From NCBI RefSeq assembly GCF_000463075.2, contig NZ_AVAQ01000049.1, forward strand, positions 1-64,000: a stretch of 64,000 nt of DNA, given 5' to 3'. Under the pieces are notes generated by a model. That model was not told where the DNA came from. It did not search any database and saw nothing but the letters and a program-made list of their open reading frames with translations. This stretch comes from Lactiplantibacillus plantarum EGD-AQ4 (lineage in GTDB: Bacteria > Bacillota > Bacilli > Lactobacillales > Lactobacillaceae). Positions 41,046 through 49,981 of this stretch are shown piece after piece; the stretch's first letter is position 1; each line of letters starts with the position of its first letter. The position numbers and the translations under genes are program-made.

Positions 41046-43097
41046 TTATTTTGGCATCGTGTAAACTTGAACACCGTAACCGGCTAATGCTTGTTCTCCC
41101 TGTACCGATTGATCGCTAAAGACAGCGTGCAGCGGTTGAGCTAACGTCACAGTGGTCGGTTGGTGGCTAAAATTAATCACGAAATAATAGCGTTCCGTTG
41201 CATTCTCACGAACTTGAATCGCGACCTTAGCCGTTGCCTTAGTGATTGGTAGGCTTGGCTTGAGTTCAAGTTGAATCGCCAATTGTTCATAGAAGGCCGC
41301 CAAAAAGTCAGTATCTGTCCGAGCCGCGAGATAGTATGCGCTTCCATTTTCAAGCGTATTTTTAGTTACCGCGGGCGTGCCGGCATAGAAATCCTTTTGG
41401 TAAGTGCCCAGTGTCTCGGCGGTCGTCGTCTCGATCACATCACAGTAATCATTGATTTGATAAGCTTGATGATAGGCCGTTAACGCATTGTGCTGTTGCG
41501 GATATAACGTATCCGTTTCTTGTACCTTGAGGCCATAGGTAGCTTGTAAATCGGCTAACCCGTCACCCTGATAGGCTAAGAAATCACGGTCAACAACGCC
41601 TGTGATATAGGTGCCGACTAAGTGTCCACCCTGTTCAACATAGGCCTTTAGTTTGGCCGCAAATGCCGCACTCATCATAAAGTGCATCGGGTCGATGATG
41701 AGGTCATATGCGGATAGATCATCGGTCGTTGCGAGGATTTCGACTGGAATGTCATGTTCCCAGAAATATTGATAATGTTCTTGAATCGTCCGCCAATATT
41801 GCTTGGTCTCATTGGCATAATTGCGCGCATCATCGAGGGCCCACATGTTGTCGTAATCGAAGACGATGCCGACTTTTGCCCTCGAACGCGTCGTTGCGTG
41901 TGCCGCTTGCAGCTGTTGCAAATCTTGCCCCACTCGTTGGACGTCCTTGAAGGCCCGGGTCTCAGTTCCGCGACGATTGGTAACGACCGCGCCGTGAAAC
42001 ATTTCAGAAGCCCCTAATGATTGGTGCAGTTGAAAATATAAGACGGAGTCCGCGCCATGGGCAATCTGCTGTAAGCTGCCCATTTCGTGCATGCCAGGAC
42101 GTTTGGCCCGGTTGTACGGATGCCAATTGACTTGCGACGGCGTGCTTTCCATAATTAGGTAATTATCATGCTTGAGGCTCCGCATCGTATCATTCATCAA
42201 AGCAGTCTTCATGGCTAAGTGCGCGGTACTTTCATAGCCATTGCTCCAGTTTGGATAAGAATCCCAACTAACAATGTCGACGTGCTTAGCAAATTTTTGA
42301 TAGTCCAAGTCGTAGAAAACGTGTGACTCGGATGGATTGCCACCCATAAAGTTGGCCGTAACTGGTACGTTCGGTGTGAGCTCACGTAGCGGTTGGATTT
42401 CTGATTCAAAGAAGTCAATCGTCTGGTCAGTCACAAACCGGTGCCAATCCAGATTTAAGCCCATCACCCCAGTATCTCCTAATGGTGACGGTGCCTGGAC
42501 CTGATCCCAGCTCGTATAATCGTGACTCCAAAAGTCATTCCAGTAAGCATGATTCAAATGGTCTAAGGTCTGATACTTTTTTTGAATCCACTGACGAAAG
42601 GCCGCCTGACATAAGTCACAGTAGCAAGCACCACCGTATTCATTGGAGATATGCCACAGTAACAAGCTCGGCCGCTTACCATATCGTTCCGCTAACTTCC
42701 GATTGATGGCTTGCACCTTTTCACGATAAATAGGGGAAGTAAAACAATGGTTATGGCGCTCGCCAAATTGATTCCGTTGACCCTGTTCATTGACCCGTAA
42801 TACTTCAGGATACTTTTCAGCCAACCAACGCGGGCGGGCCCCACTTGGCGTTGATAAAATAATCTTGGTTCCCTGCGCTTCAGCTTGATCAAAGATTTCA
42901 TCTAGCCAACTGAAGTCATAGTGTCCCTCAGAAGGTTCTAACTTATCCCAAGCAAAAATGCCCAACGTTACCGTATTAATTTTGGCTTGCTTAAATGCTT
43001 TAAAATCTTGTTTGATGACGCCGGGTTGGTCCAGCCATTGATCTGGATTGTAATCACCACCGTGTAAAAATTCAGTGGTCTTGATTGGATTGGTCAT
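41046..43097 (-). CDS. lacA: Beta-galactosidase, GH42
   Basis: 683 residues from ATG after GAGGGTG. GH42 marks: LHGGDYNPDQW near the start, acid/base Glu153 in WHISNEYGG, nucleophile Glu317 in IMESTPSQVNW. The zinc-site cysteines Cys118, Cys158, Cys160 and Cys163 (ACYCDLC) are all present. No signal peptide: intracellular. Such enzymes often prefer galacto-oligosaccharides over lactose. Operon with lacS, divergent from lacR, with a TTTTASTAAAA palindrome and cre-like sequence in between. Confidence 0.95.
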   Translation of the reverse strand: MTNPIKTTEFLHGGDYNPDQWLDQPGVIKQDFKAFKQAKINTVTLGIFAWDKLEPSEGHYDFSWLDEIFDQAEAQGTKIILSTPSGARPRWLAEKYPEVLRVNEQGQRNQFGERHNHCFTSPIYREKVQAINRKLAERYGKRPSLLLWHISNEYGGACYCDLCQAAFRQWIQKKYQTLDHLNHAYWNDFWSHDYTSWDQVQAPSPLGDTGVMGLNLDWHRFVTDQTIDFFESEIQPLRELTPNVPVTANFMGGNPSESHVFYDLDYQKFAKHVDIVSWDSYPNWSNGYESTAHLAMKTALMNDTMRSLKHDNYLIMESTPSQVNWHPYNRAKRPGMHEMGSLQQIAHGADSVLYFQLHQSLGASEMFHGAVVTNRRGTETRAFKDVQRVGQDLQQLQAAHATTRSRAKVGIVFDYDNMWALDDARNYANETKQYWRTIQEHYQYFWEHDIPVEILATTDDLSAYDLIIDPMHFMMSAAFAAKLKAYVEQGGHLVGTYITGVVDRDFLAYQGDGLADLQATYGLKVQETDTLYPQQHNALTAYHQAYQINDYCDVIETTTAETLGTYQKDFYAGTPAVTKNTLENGSAYYLAARTDTDFLAAFYEQLAIQLELKPSLPITKATAKVAIQVRENATERYYFVINFSHQPTTVTLAQPLHAVFSDQSVQGEQALAGYGVQVYTMPK

Positions 43098-43149
43098 TTG
43101 CAACGCACCCTCACTTTTCTGTCTAATCAATTTATCTTTAACAGCTCTT

Positions 43150-43194
43150 ATGATAAGCGCTTTCATTAACGAATGTAACCCGTTTTACTAAAAT
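43150..43194. promoter_or_regulatory. cre-like site and LacI-family operator, lacA/lacR intergenic
   Basis: TGAAAGCGCTTATCA (minus, about 43152-43166) resembles a cre with one extra base. GTTTTACTAAAAT at 43182-43194 contains the palindrome TTTTA-C-TAAAA and is identical to a block before galK. Two CG-centred half-sites follow in the AT-rich spacer up to lacR. Confidence 0.6.
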
Positions 43195-43342
43195 AATTAC
43201 TAAATATGAGTAAACAATATTTACGTTTCGTTTATTAGCGTTACTGCTTTTATTTCCGCGAATGAAAGCGTATTATTACTGTGAAGGCATTTCAATTAGT
43301 AACCAATTGTTTATTAATCCACATTGAGAGGGGTGTGTTTCA

Positions 43343-44350
43343 ATGCCAACTATTCGTGAAATTGCTGCCAAGGCGGGCTACTCACCAGCGACTGTCTCGC
43401 GGCTATTAAATAACGACCCGACATTTTCAATCTCAGATCACGCGCGTCAAAAGATTCTCCAGACGGCTCAAAACTTAAACTATCAGCAGCCGAACACGAC
43501 TCACGGCTTGACTTACCAGGTCGCGGTCATTTTTGCAGTACAGCCGAAACAAGAATTGGAAGATATTTATTTCAGCAATCTCCGGCAAGGGCTAGTAGAA
43601 CATGGTAAACAGGCTAATCTGGACCTGACTTTTTATCCTGACATTGACCACATCCCCGCCGATATCGATGGGGTCATGGCGGTCGGTGAATTCGACACCC
43701 CAACCCTCAAACGCTTGCGGCAACTGACGCCTCACCGGATCTTTGTCGATTCCAACCCAGATCCACGGCATTTCAATTCGGTTCAACCGAATCTGCAAGC
43801 CATTACTGAGTACGCGATCGACCAGCTAATCGCTGCCGGCAAGACACCGATTGGACTCATTAATGGTGGTTACTGGAGTAAGGATCAACAAGTCACCCAT
43901 CATCAAGACCCACGACAAAAATACTTTGAAAGTCGTTTGCGTGAACTGCAACTTTTCGACGAACGATTTATGTTCGTTGGCGGTGCTTTTTCAGTTGCCA
44001 GTGGCTATCAACTAGGTCAGCAGGTCGTTCAATCGTTGTCCAGACAGGCACTCCCTAAAGGATTCCTAATCGGTTCAGACCCCCTAGCAGTCGGTGTCTT
44101 ACAGGCTTTCAACGAGAACAAGATCACCGTTCCCGCCGACACATCAATCATCAGCATCAACGATATTGACATTGCCCGCTACGTCTCACCGCCATTGACC
44201 ACTTTTCATATTGATACAGATGACATCGCGGCACAGGCAATCGCGACGCTTAAAGATACCATCATCTTTGATCGTCCTCAGAAACGGATGGTCTTAGTCG
44301 ATGCGAAATTAGTCTATCGTAAGAGTTTTCTAAAGCCGCGGACTGATTAA
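43343..44350 (+). CDS. lacR: LacI-family repressor LacR
   Basis: 335 residues. HTH: PTIREIAAKAGYSPATVSRL then LNNDPTFSIS, the LacI headpiece with hinge helix near 50. The periplasmic-binding-like core contains GLINGGYWSKDQ and FLIGSDPLAVGVLQAF, with DTSIISINDIDIARYVSPPL before the C-terminus, the same order as the galR product. Divergent from lacA-lacS and likely their repressor. ATG after GAGGGGTG. Confidence 0.92.
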   Translation: MPTIREIAAKAGYSPATVSRLLNNDPTFSISDHARQKILQTAQNLNYQQPNTTHGLTYQVAVIFAVQPKQELEDIYFSNLRQGLVEHGKQANLDLTFYPDIDHIPADIDGVMAVGEFDTPTLKRLRQLTPHRIFVDSNPDPRHFNSVQPNLQAITEYAIDQLIAAGKTPIGLINGGYWSKDQQVTHHQDPRQKYFESRLRELQLFDERFMFVGGAFSVASGYQLGQQVVQSLSRQALPKGFLIGSDPLAVGVLQAFNENKITVPADTSIISINDIDIARYVSPPLTTFHIDTDDIAAQAIATLKDTIIFDRPQKRMVLVDAKLVYRKSFLKPRTD

Positions 44351-44366
44351 ATTTGTAAAATACCAC

Positions 44367-44434
44367 TAAAAAAGACATTTTTGACAATCGGCTGGGCGGA
44401 CTTCCGCACAAACTGGTGTCAAAAATGTCTTTTA
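44367..44434 (+). terminator. Terminator of lacR
   Basis: AAAAGACATTTTTGACA with TGTCAAAAATGTCTTTT, a 17-bp stem with a 34-nt loop. Confidence 0.8.
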
Positions 44435-44548
44435 TTAATGTTTAAGTAATCTAATCTTGCTTTGCGATTGCACTATTTTCTGTTTATCCCATTGGCAACG
44501 GACTAGTTACTAATTTCTTTAATAGCTATCGCCAAACCACTGGCCCGC

Positions 44549-45817
44549 CTATTGCGCCTCCGCCTGCGGATAAGTAATCAGATTACCACTTTCAAAAGCT
44601 GGTAGGCCTTTAACGGCACGATACATCGCCCGTTCGATTTGTTGTAGGCCGCCACCATTGGCAATGGCCATTTTGAGGTTATATTGTTTGACCGCCTTGC
44701 TCAATGCTTTGGAAGTGGCGTGCTTGTTTTGATTTTGGACCATCACAACAATATCTGTTTGACTGAGTTGTTGATTGTAGAAGCTGGCGCTGTTGCTATG
44801 TTTGAAGGCGTCAATCAGTAGCGCATGACCGTTGTGTTCATCAATCAGCTGGGTAATCTGCTGCTGCCGGGTGTTGGCGTCACCCATGACAACGGCGACC
44901 GTTTGGGCTTTTAAATCAAAGTCCAGCGTTTGAATCGGTTCGGCCGGACTAGTAGAAGTGGTTGACTTGATTCGTTTTTCGGGGCGATTCGCCTGTGCAC
45001 CCAGGGGCCGATGACTATGATGAACATAGCGAACGACTGGTTTGTCAGGCTGCTCATTAAACCAAGCGAGGTCGACTAACTGGCCATCATTGATACGTTG
45101 GCGCAGGGCGTCGCGACCTGAAATTTTAAACGTCTCAACGGCTGGATTAACGCTCGCTAATGGGGTGCCTTGGTAATTTTGGGTAATCTGATAAGTATCA
45201 TCAAATGAGTTGTAGTTAACAACGTAGAGCGGCGCTACGGTAATTAAATTTGGAACCTCTGCGTGACTCAGGATTTTTTCAATAAAAGGATGATTCTTGC
45301 CTCTTTGCATTGTTCCGACTTGAACCCAATCACCATTTTGAATTTCTAATTGTCTAGCTAGGATTTCATCGTAATAATAATGCGGTGCCTTGTCATTATC
45401 TGGATCAATTAAATCAAACCCTTTTAGTCGCCGTCTAACTTGCATCACGGTATGGTTAGGTTCATCTGGAGATGGTTTAGTTGATTGGGTGATTAGCTCA
45501 GTTGCTGACTTTTCAGCTGTTGTTTTTTCAGTCGTCGGTTCCTCAGTTGTCGACGACTCAGTATTTGTTTTCTCAGTTGCTGGCTGATCTGTATTTGATG
45601 TTGCTTCATTTTTAATGGCTGGCTCTGGTCTTAATTGAACGGGAACTTCTGAATGGGTATCTTCTGTATTTTCTATACTTTTTGTCTGTGTCTCGGATGC
45701 GGCTAATTTTAAAATTTCTTGGATGGTCACAGCGCCGCTTGCTAAACCATCGTCGGTCGGTTGAATCATGGCCAGTGTTTTTTCAATGGCCATTCGATAA
45801 TCACGATATTTCTGCAT
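44549..45817 (-). CDS. Large hypothetical protein with DUF2325-like C-terminal domain
   Basis: 422 residues after GAGGAGGA. Residues about 50-125 are a low-complexity Thr/Glu/Ser/Lys segment with repeated TTEKTT-like units. The middle (about 130-260) is a beta-rich domain of unknown type. Residues about 305-405 resemble DUF2325: TVAVVMGDANTRQQQI, a QTDIVVMVQNQNKHATSKAL stretch and AIANGGGLQQIERAM. DUF2325 may relate to KaiC-like or nucleotide-binding folds, but function is unknown. Single gene at the edge of an accessory patch. Confidence 0.7.
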   Translation of the reverse strand: MQKYRDYRMAIEKTLAMIQPTDDGLASGAVTIQEILKLAASETQTKSIENTEDTHSEVPVQLRPEPAIKNEATSNTDQPATEKTNTESSTTEEPTTEKTTAEKSATELITQSTKPSPDEPNHTVMQVRRRLKGFDLIDPDNDKAPHYYYDEILARQLEIQNGDWVQVGTMQRGKNHPFIEKILSHAEVPNLITVAPLYVVNYNSFDDTYQITQNYQGTPLASVNPAVETFKISGRDALRQRINDGQLVDLAWFNEQPDKPVVRYVHHSHRPLGAQANRPEKRIKSTTSTSPAEPIQTLDFDLKAQTVAVVMGDANTRQQQITQLIDEHNGHALLIDAFKHSNSASFYNQQLSQTDIVVMVQNQNKHATSKALSKAVKQYNLKMAIANGGGLQQIERAMYRAVKGLPAFESGNLITYPQAEAQ

Positions 45818-45904
45818 ATATAATCCTCCTCGTTTGATTTAAAATTTAGTTTGGTACGCTCTATTATCAATGAAACAGTGCTACTTTGCCAGCGCCTTTA
45901 AAAA

Positions 45905-46504
45905 TTACCCTTCCAACACCGCCAAAAACACCTGGCCCATCAGTGCCGCATCATCCGCCACTGAAGCGCGCATATAGGCGGCCTGTTGTTCCTGAGTATA
46001 ATTGATTTCGAAGCCATGTTGCCGCGCTAAAACGGCCGTGAATAGCCGTGTCGTCCGCCCATTGCCTTCACGGAACGGATGAAACATGTTGATTTCAGTC
46101 ACGAGACCGCCTAACGCCTGGGCGATTTTTTCACGGTCGGCAGGCAATTGTGCATAATCGTCGAGTTGGCGCTGAATATCTAATTCGGCATTACCGAACA
46201 AGGCGACGGGATGGAAGAACGTGACGACTCCATTCGCCGTTTTGTTAAAATCAACTTCACGATAGTGGCCGGCCCAATCGTAAATTTGATCCAGTAAATA
46301 AGCATTGATTAACTTCATTTCTTCAATCTTACGTCCGGTCAACTGCTGACCATTGGGCAACTTGTATTGATTCTGACTCAAGGCTTGTTGCTGTTGCGTG
46401 CTTATCTTGTACTCGATTTTCTGTAATGTTGCCGCATTGGTTATTCCCAACAAGTTACGCAATGTGCCATTTGGTTGAAGGTAGTCCGCCCAGACTTTTC
46501 TCAT
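45905..46504 (-). CDS. Fic-family AMP-transferase (toxin)
   Basis: 199 residues. Full Fic motif HPFREGNGRTTR from His142 (residues 142-153): His for catalysis, Glu/Asp-type metal residue, GNGR anion hole and second Arg. Such proteins AMPylate targets, often topoisomerases or GTPases. No inhibitory (S/T)xxxE(G/N) helix is found inside, so inhibition should come from a separate antitoxin, consistent with the 4-bp-overlapping upstream gene. No truncation seen. Confidence 0.9.
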   Translation of the reverse strand: MRKVWADYLQPNGTLRNLLGITNAATLQKIEYKISTQQQQALSQNQYKLPNGQQLTGRKIEEMKLINAYLLDQIYDWAGHYREVDFNKTANGVVTFFHPVALFGNAELDIQRQLDDYAQLPADREKIAQALGGLVTEINMFHPFREGNGRTTRLFTAVLARQHGFEINYTQEQQAAYMRASVADDAALMGQVFLAVLEG

Positions 46505-46947
46505 TCAGCTTTACGTTCGGCGGAGGCTTGAATTGCTGCTAGCATCTCCTGTGCACTGATTGGCCCGTCTTCATAAAAACGACTCGCATCCTCAATATCT
46601 CGCTTCGTTGGTTCAAAGCCCTCATACATATTACTGATAACGGCATTCAGAGTTGCACGATATTCCTTGCGATTCCGAAATGGCACGTCCATAATCGTCA
46701 GTTTTTGGTCATCGTGTTCTAGATACATAATTTGATCGTCCTCCTTGAATTGTGTCAATGCAGGAAATACTGCATCATCCGCTGCCAAAATTTGAATCAA
46801 GCGCACCGCGGCGCCACTTGGTTGATAGTCTGCTTGTTCCCAGTGCTGCACCGTTCGAACTGATGTGTTGAGTAGCTTCGCCAGTTGGGCTTGACTAATT
46901 CGGTAATGTTGCCGAATTTGTTTGAGCGTTGCCGCTGTCGATTTCAT
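46501..46947 (-). CDS. HTH (XRE-type) protein, probable antitoxin to Fic
   Basis: 148 residues from the ATG 6 nt after GAGGTG. Residues about 3-60 form an XRE HTH: ATLKQIRQHYRISQAQLAKL then NTSVRTVQHWEQADYQPSG. The C-terminal half includes DIEDASRFYEDGPISAQEML. There SRFYED fits SxxxE but has Asp where the Fic-inhibitory motif has Gly or Asn, so it may block the Fic ATP site. It combines DNA binding and a possible neutralising helix. An antitoxin role is inferred mostly from the operon layout. Confidence 0.75.
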   Translation of the reverse strand: MKSTAATLKQIRQHYRISQAQLAKLLNTSVRTVQHWEQADYQPSGAAVRLIQILAADDAVFPALTQFKEDDQIMYLEHDDQKLTIMDVPFRNRKEYRATLNAVISNMYEGFEPTKRDIEDASRFYEDGPISAQEMLAAIQASAERKAE

Positions 46948-47037
46948 TTCCATCACCTCATCGCTATTATACCCTTCAAGGGTAGATCTGTCTTGCTTAC
47001 GAACTTGCGCCACCCCAACACACCGCTCATAACAAGT

Positions 47038-47114
47038 AGGCCTTATTATTTAGATACGCAATTCATTGGCGTTACCATTTTTTTAAATCGAATAAAATTT
47101 AGTTCATTTCCGAT
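47038..47114. repeat. Diverged direct repeat, copy 1
   Basis: About 77 bp sharing TAGATACGCAATTCAT, ACCATTTTTTTAA and GAATAAAATT in the same order with 47763-47840. It lies just upstream of the Fic/HTH pair. Looks like the remains of a duplicated segment. Confidence 0.55.
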
Positions 47115-47167
47115 GTCTAACGATTGGCCCCCAAAAGCCACTAAAGATTAGCGACTTTGCGGCCATT

Positions 47168-47671
47168 TCAATGGTTCATTTCATCAACTTGCCTTGAGAC
47201 GTTTTTTTCCATCAGAATAAATTCATATTCCGAATTATTAGAAGCAACCATCTCAGTACCAACTTTCACATAACCGGCCTTAATATAGACCTTGATGGCT
47301 CGTTCATTGAACGCCACCACTGATAAAACTAATGTTTGATACTTCTGATGTTTCAAAACAAAATGTTCAATCAACTTCAGAAACGATAACCCGAGCCCCT
47401 GACCAGTTAGATTAGGTTTGAGCCCCAACCCGATTTCTGCCTTTCGTGCTGATAACGGCTCAATGCAAAAGTAGCCGGTCAACTCATCATCATTGACAAC
47501 CTGAAAATAGCGGCCTCCTCTTAAGCCTGGAGAGATAATTTCTTCAAAATCCTCGGGGTCTTCGGTCATATCATAAAATGAATAGACGCCCTCATAATGC
47601 CAATCATTGGCGATTGCTTCTGCATTATGCTGAGAAAGCGTCTCAATCTTCATATTTTTGAACTGTTCCAT
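47168..47671 (-). CDS. GNAT acetyltransferase
   Basis: 167 residues after GAGGTGATG. The fold pattern is clear: GGRYFQVVNDDELTGYFCIE (beta2-beta4), then the acetyl-CoA loop LGLKPNLTGQGLGLSFLKLI, with GQGLG as the Q/RxxGxG/A motif, then VVAFNERAIKVYIKAGYVKVG. Resembles RimI-like enzymes acting on amino groups; substrate unknown. It lies between the two diverged repeat copies. Confidence 0.85.
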   Translation of the reverse strand: MEQFKNMKIETLSQHNAEAIANDWHYEGVYSFYDMTEDPEDFEEIISPGLRGGRYFQVVNDDELTGYFCIEPLSARKAEIGLGLKPNLTGQGLGLSFLKLIEHFVLKHQKYQTLVLSVVAFNERAIKVYIKAGYVKVGTEMVASNNSEYEFILMEKNVSRQVDEMNH

Positions 47672-47762
47672 TCATCATCACCTCATTGAAATTGTGCCCT
47701 TCAAAAATAGTACTGTTCGGCTGACAAGTGTTCTCTCCTGAGCACATCAACCATCGTAAACA

Positions 47763-47840
47763 GGGCCTTCGTATTTATAGATACGCAATTCATCCACGCT
47801 AACCATTTTTTTAATTGAATAAAATTAATCTCATTTTCCA
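47763..47840. repeat. Diverged direct repeat, copy 2
   Basis: Partner of 47038-47114. It lies directly after the orphan ribbon-helix-helix gene, where a toxin gene would be expected. Read on the minus strand it gives a short open frame without good start. Confidence 0.55.
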
Positions 47841-47858
47841 AACTGCACATTGCAACAT

Positions 47859-48077
47859 TTAAAGGCCGAGGCCTTGCACCGTTTCTGGCCAACTCATCGT
47901 TTTAAAACGATCCTTCTTCCATTTCTGATCAGCAGCCTGTACGTCGACCCAATCCGCCAACTTCTCAGGAACTGTTTGCTTGATAAAAGCGGATCTACTG
48001 ATATGATGCGCTATCGTATACGCACTCAATAACGTCTCAGTGGCTTCATCAAAATGAATCGTAATATCCTGTATCAT
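47859..48077 (-). CDS. Small RHH/RelB-like antitoxin, apparently orphan
   Basis: 72 residues. The start HFDEATETLLSAYTIAHHIS, then RSAFIKQTVPEKLADWVDVQ, matches ribbon-helix-helix antitoxins of the RelB/DUF6290 type: a beta strand DITIHF and two helices, then a C-terminal segment. No toxin gene follows; a diverged repeat lies there. The ribosome binding site is weak, and TTG two codons earlier is an alternative start. -10 TATAAT lies about 90 bp upstream at 48172-48177 on the minus strand. Confidence 0.65.
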   Translation of the reverse strand: MIQDITIHFDEATETLLSAYTIAHHISRSAFIKQTVPEKLADWVDVQAADQKWKKDRFKTMSWPETVQGLGL

Positions 48078-48083
48078 CGTCAA

Positions 48084-48662
48084 TCAGTCCGTTTTTCTCG
48101 TTTAGCGGTTCAACATTCACCCACCAGCCAATTCTAATTGTTCACTGGATTTCTTAATTGGTTAGCGCTATTATACCAGTCCCTGTCCCCTAATACTGCG
48201 TACCGGACTTTAACGTTAACATTCTTTATATTAACGTTCCTTGAACGAATTAACAGTCTGCCACCAATTCAAGTCAGTCGCGACTGCTAACGAGCAAAAA
48301 TGAAATTAGCGCACCCAAAAATATCACCAAAATAAGCGCCCATTACTACGGCACCTGCTATTCGGAATAATAAAGTTGATAACTACGAAAATTCAGTATA
48401 CGATATTACCGTATTCAATAATGGCTTGGCGTTACCCCGTTTGATCAATAGCCAATCAATTCGTGGGCTTGGAAGTCCGTATCAAATGCGCCCATCCAAA
48501 GTTTTTTTATCTGACAGTCTATCTTTAGCCGGAATGTTAATGTTTACTTGTAACAGTACAGCAGTGAAGTCGAACTAACATTAGCTAAAGCGAGCGGTAT
48601 AAAAATTAACGAACGTTTGTGAGATTGCAAATTTTACTTGAAATACAATTTTGGAGGCAACC
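48084..48662. other. Gene-free stretch before the phosphorylase gene
   Basis: No reading frame of note. It holds the probable promoter of the small antitoxin gene (TATAAT near 48175, minus strand), a CCAATT/AATTGG inverted pair at about 48130-48163, two TTAACGTT blocks near 48210-48240, and the ribosome binding site TTGGAGG before 48663. A block ACAGTCTATCTTTAGC near 48513 recurs as ACAGTCTATTTTTAGC near 49479, after the phosphorylase. Confidence 0.5.
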
Positions 48663-49418
48663 ATGAATTTTCTTCCGATAACTAACTATGATTCTTCACC
48701 TAAAGCGATTATTAATCCCTTTAGAGATGAAGGTTATCAATTTCCAGATAAGATGTTACTGGCATTCGTAACGCCAGAAGTGATGCGTGAGTTTAGTCAA
48801 GAATACAATGCTGAAGCGTTAGCAACTTTTCCGATGTTTTCGGGTGCCATTCAGGTCTTTCAAATTAATTGGCATGGTGAAACGATGGGGGTCTGTCGTG
48901 CGGTTTTGGGTGCACCAGCCGCTGCACAAATTATGGAATTCCTAATTGCTTATGGTGCCAAACAGATTATTGCGGTAGGCTCTTGCGGTGTTCTGCGAGA
49001 AATTCCAGAGAATTCTTTTTTAATTGTTACGGAAGCTTTGCGTGATGAGGGGACGTCCTATCACTACTTGCCAGCAGCGCCAAGTATTCAGCTTGATTCG
49101 GACATAATTGCATCTGTTCAGGCGTCACTACGCAAGAATTCAGTTGCAGCAAAAACCGTCAAGACTTGGACAACCGACGCTTTCTTTCGTGAGACACCTG
49201 CATTGGCTGACCAGTATGTGGCACAGGGATTTGAAGTCGTGGAGATGGAATGCTCAGCACTAGCCGCAATTGCTAGTTTTCGCGGGGTAAAGTTCGGCCA
49301 GATTCTTTTCACGGCTGACTCTTTAGCTAATCCCAAAGCATGGGTGGCACGGAATAGAGGACGAGGTGCGCATACAATGGCCTTAATTAATGCGCTGAAC
49401 TGTTTGATTGACCTTTAA
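48663..49418 (+). CDS. Nucleoside phosphorylase (PNP/UDP family)
   Basis: 251 residues from ATG after TTGGAGG. Family marks: IIAVGSCGVLREI (phosphate loop), then FEVVEMECSALAAIASF (VEMExxA substrate motif) and ILFTADSL. It splits purine or uridine nucleosides with phosphate. The N-terminus (MNFLPITNYDSSPKAIINPF) is unlike housekeeping DeoD or Udp, closer to UP-II-like proteins. The gene looks AT-richer than the sugar island, and it has no nucleoside transport neighbour. Confidence 0.85.
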   Translation: MNFLPITNYDSSPKAIINPFRDEGYQFPDKMLLAFVTPEVMREFSQEYNAEALATFPMFSGAIQVFQINWHGETMGVCRAVLGAPAAAQIMEFLIAYGAKQIIAVGSCGVLREIPENSFLIVTEALRDEGTSYHYLPAAPSIQLDSDIIASVQASLRKNSVAAKTVKTWTTDAFFRETPALADQYVAQGFEVVEMECSALAAIASFRGVKFGQILFTADSLANPKAWVARNRGRGAHTMALINALNCLIDL

Positions 49419-49606
49419 CATTTCACAACCAGAAAGATTGCCGCTAGATTTTTGATTCTGCCTAAATTTATTTTTTTACAGTCTATTTTTAGCACAGTCA
49501 TCCAAAATTCCGGCACAATCTCGCTATTCAGCCGATTCCAACAATTGGTCCCGGACAGATTGACTCACTCAACTTATCCCAGTCACTTAACCAGAAAGGA
49601 AAAATC

Positions 49607-49921
49607 ATGAGCGAAAAATTAACTGATCTACAAAAAAGCATCCAACAAGCAACTGCAGCGCTAAACGGTGATTATTCAAACATCACGGTCCACGAATCAT
49701 CACTACAACTAGTACCTCACTATTCGGCACAAGATATCAAAGCGATTCGTTCCGAGCTCGGCATCACACAGCGCGTTCTGGCTTTAGTCTTGGCGGTCTC
49801 CCCGCGCACGGTTGAAGCTTGGGAAGCTGGCAAATCCCAGCCAAATGGCAGCGCCTGCCGGTTATTACAATTAATCCAGCAGTATCCGAACTTGATTAAA
49901 GAAATTTTCACGACTAAGTGA
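49607..49921 (+). CDS. XRE/HigA-like HTH protein, no toxin partner
   Basis: 104 residues after AGAAAGGAAAA. Residues about 45-95: YSAQDIKAIRSELGITQRVL then ALVLAVSPRTVEAWEAGKSQ, a HigA/NadS-type HTH near the C-terminus. Such genes normally follow a RelE/HigB toxin gene, but the 188 bp upstream contain none. It may regulate elsewhere or be the remains of a pair. Confidence 0.8.
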   Translation: MSEKLTDLQKSIQQATAALNGDYSNITVHESSLQLVPHYSAQDIKAIRSELGITQRVLALVLAVSPRTVEAWEAGKSQPNGSACRLLQLIQQYPNLIKEIFTTK

Positions 49922-49929
49922 TTAAAACT

Positions 49930-49978
49930 AAAACATCCTGAGCCACTCTGCAATCCGCAGTACCACTCAGGATGTTTT
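49930..49978. terminator. Bidirectional terminator
   Basis: AAAACATCCTGAG pairs with CTCAGGATGTTTT between convergent genes. Confidence 0.85.
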
Positions 49979-49981
49979 GCA

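Noticed and set aside
44365-44434. Long AT-rich inverted repeat after lacR as a mobile-element end
   Set aside because: It is a single hairpin with a terminator layout and no partner end.
47701-47892. A 63-residue frame after the orphan RHH antitoxin as its toxin
   Set aside because: It overlaps the antitoxin gene, has no ribosome binding site and includes the diverged repeat; no toxin motif is seen.
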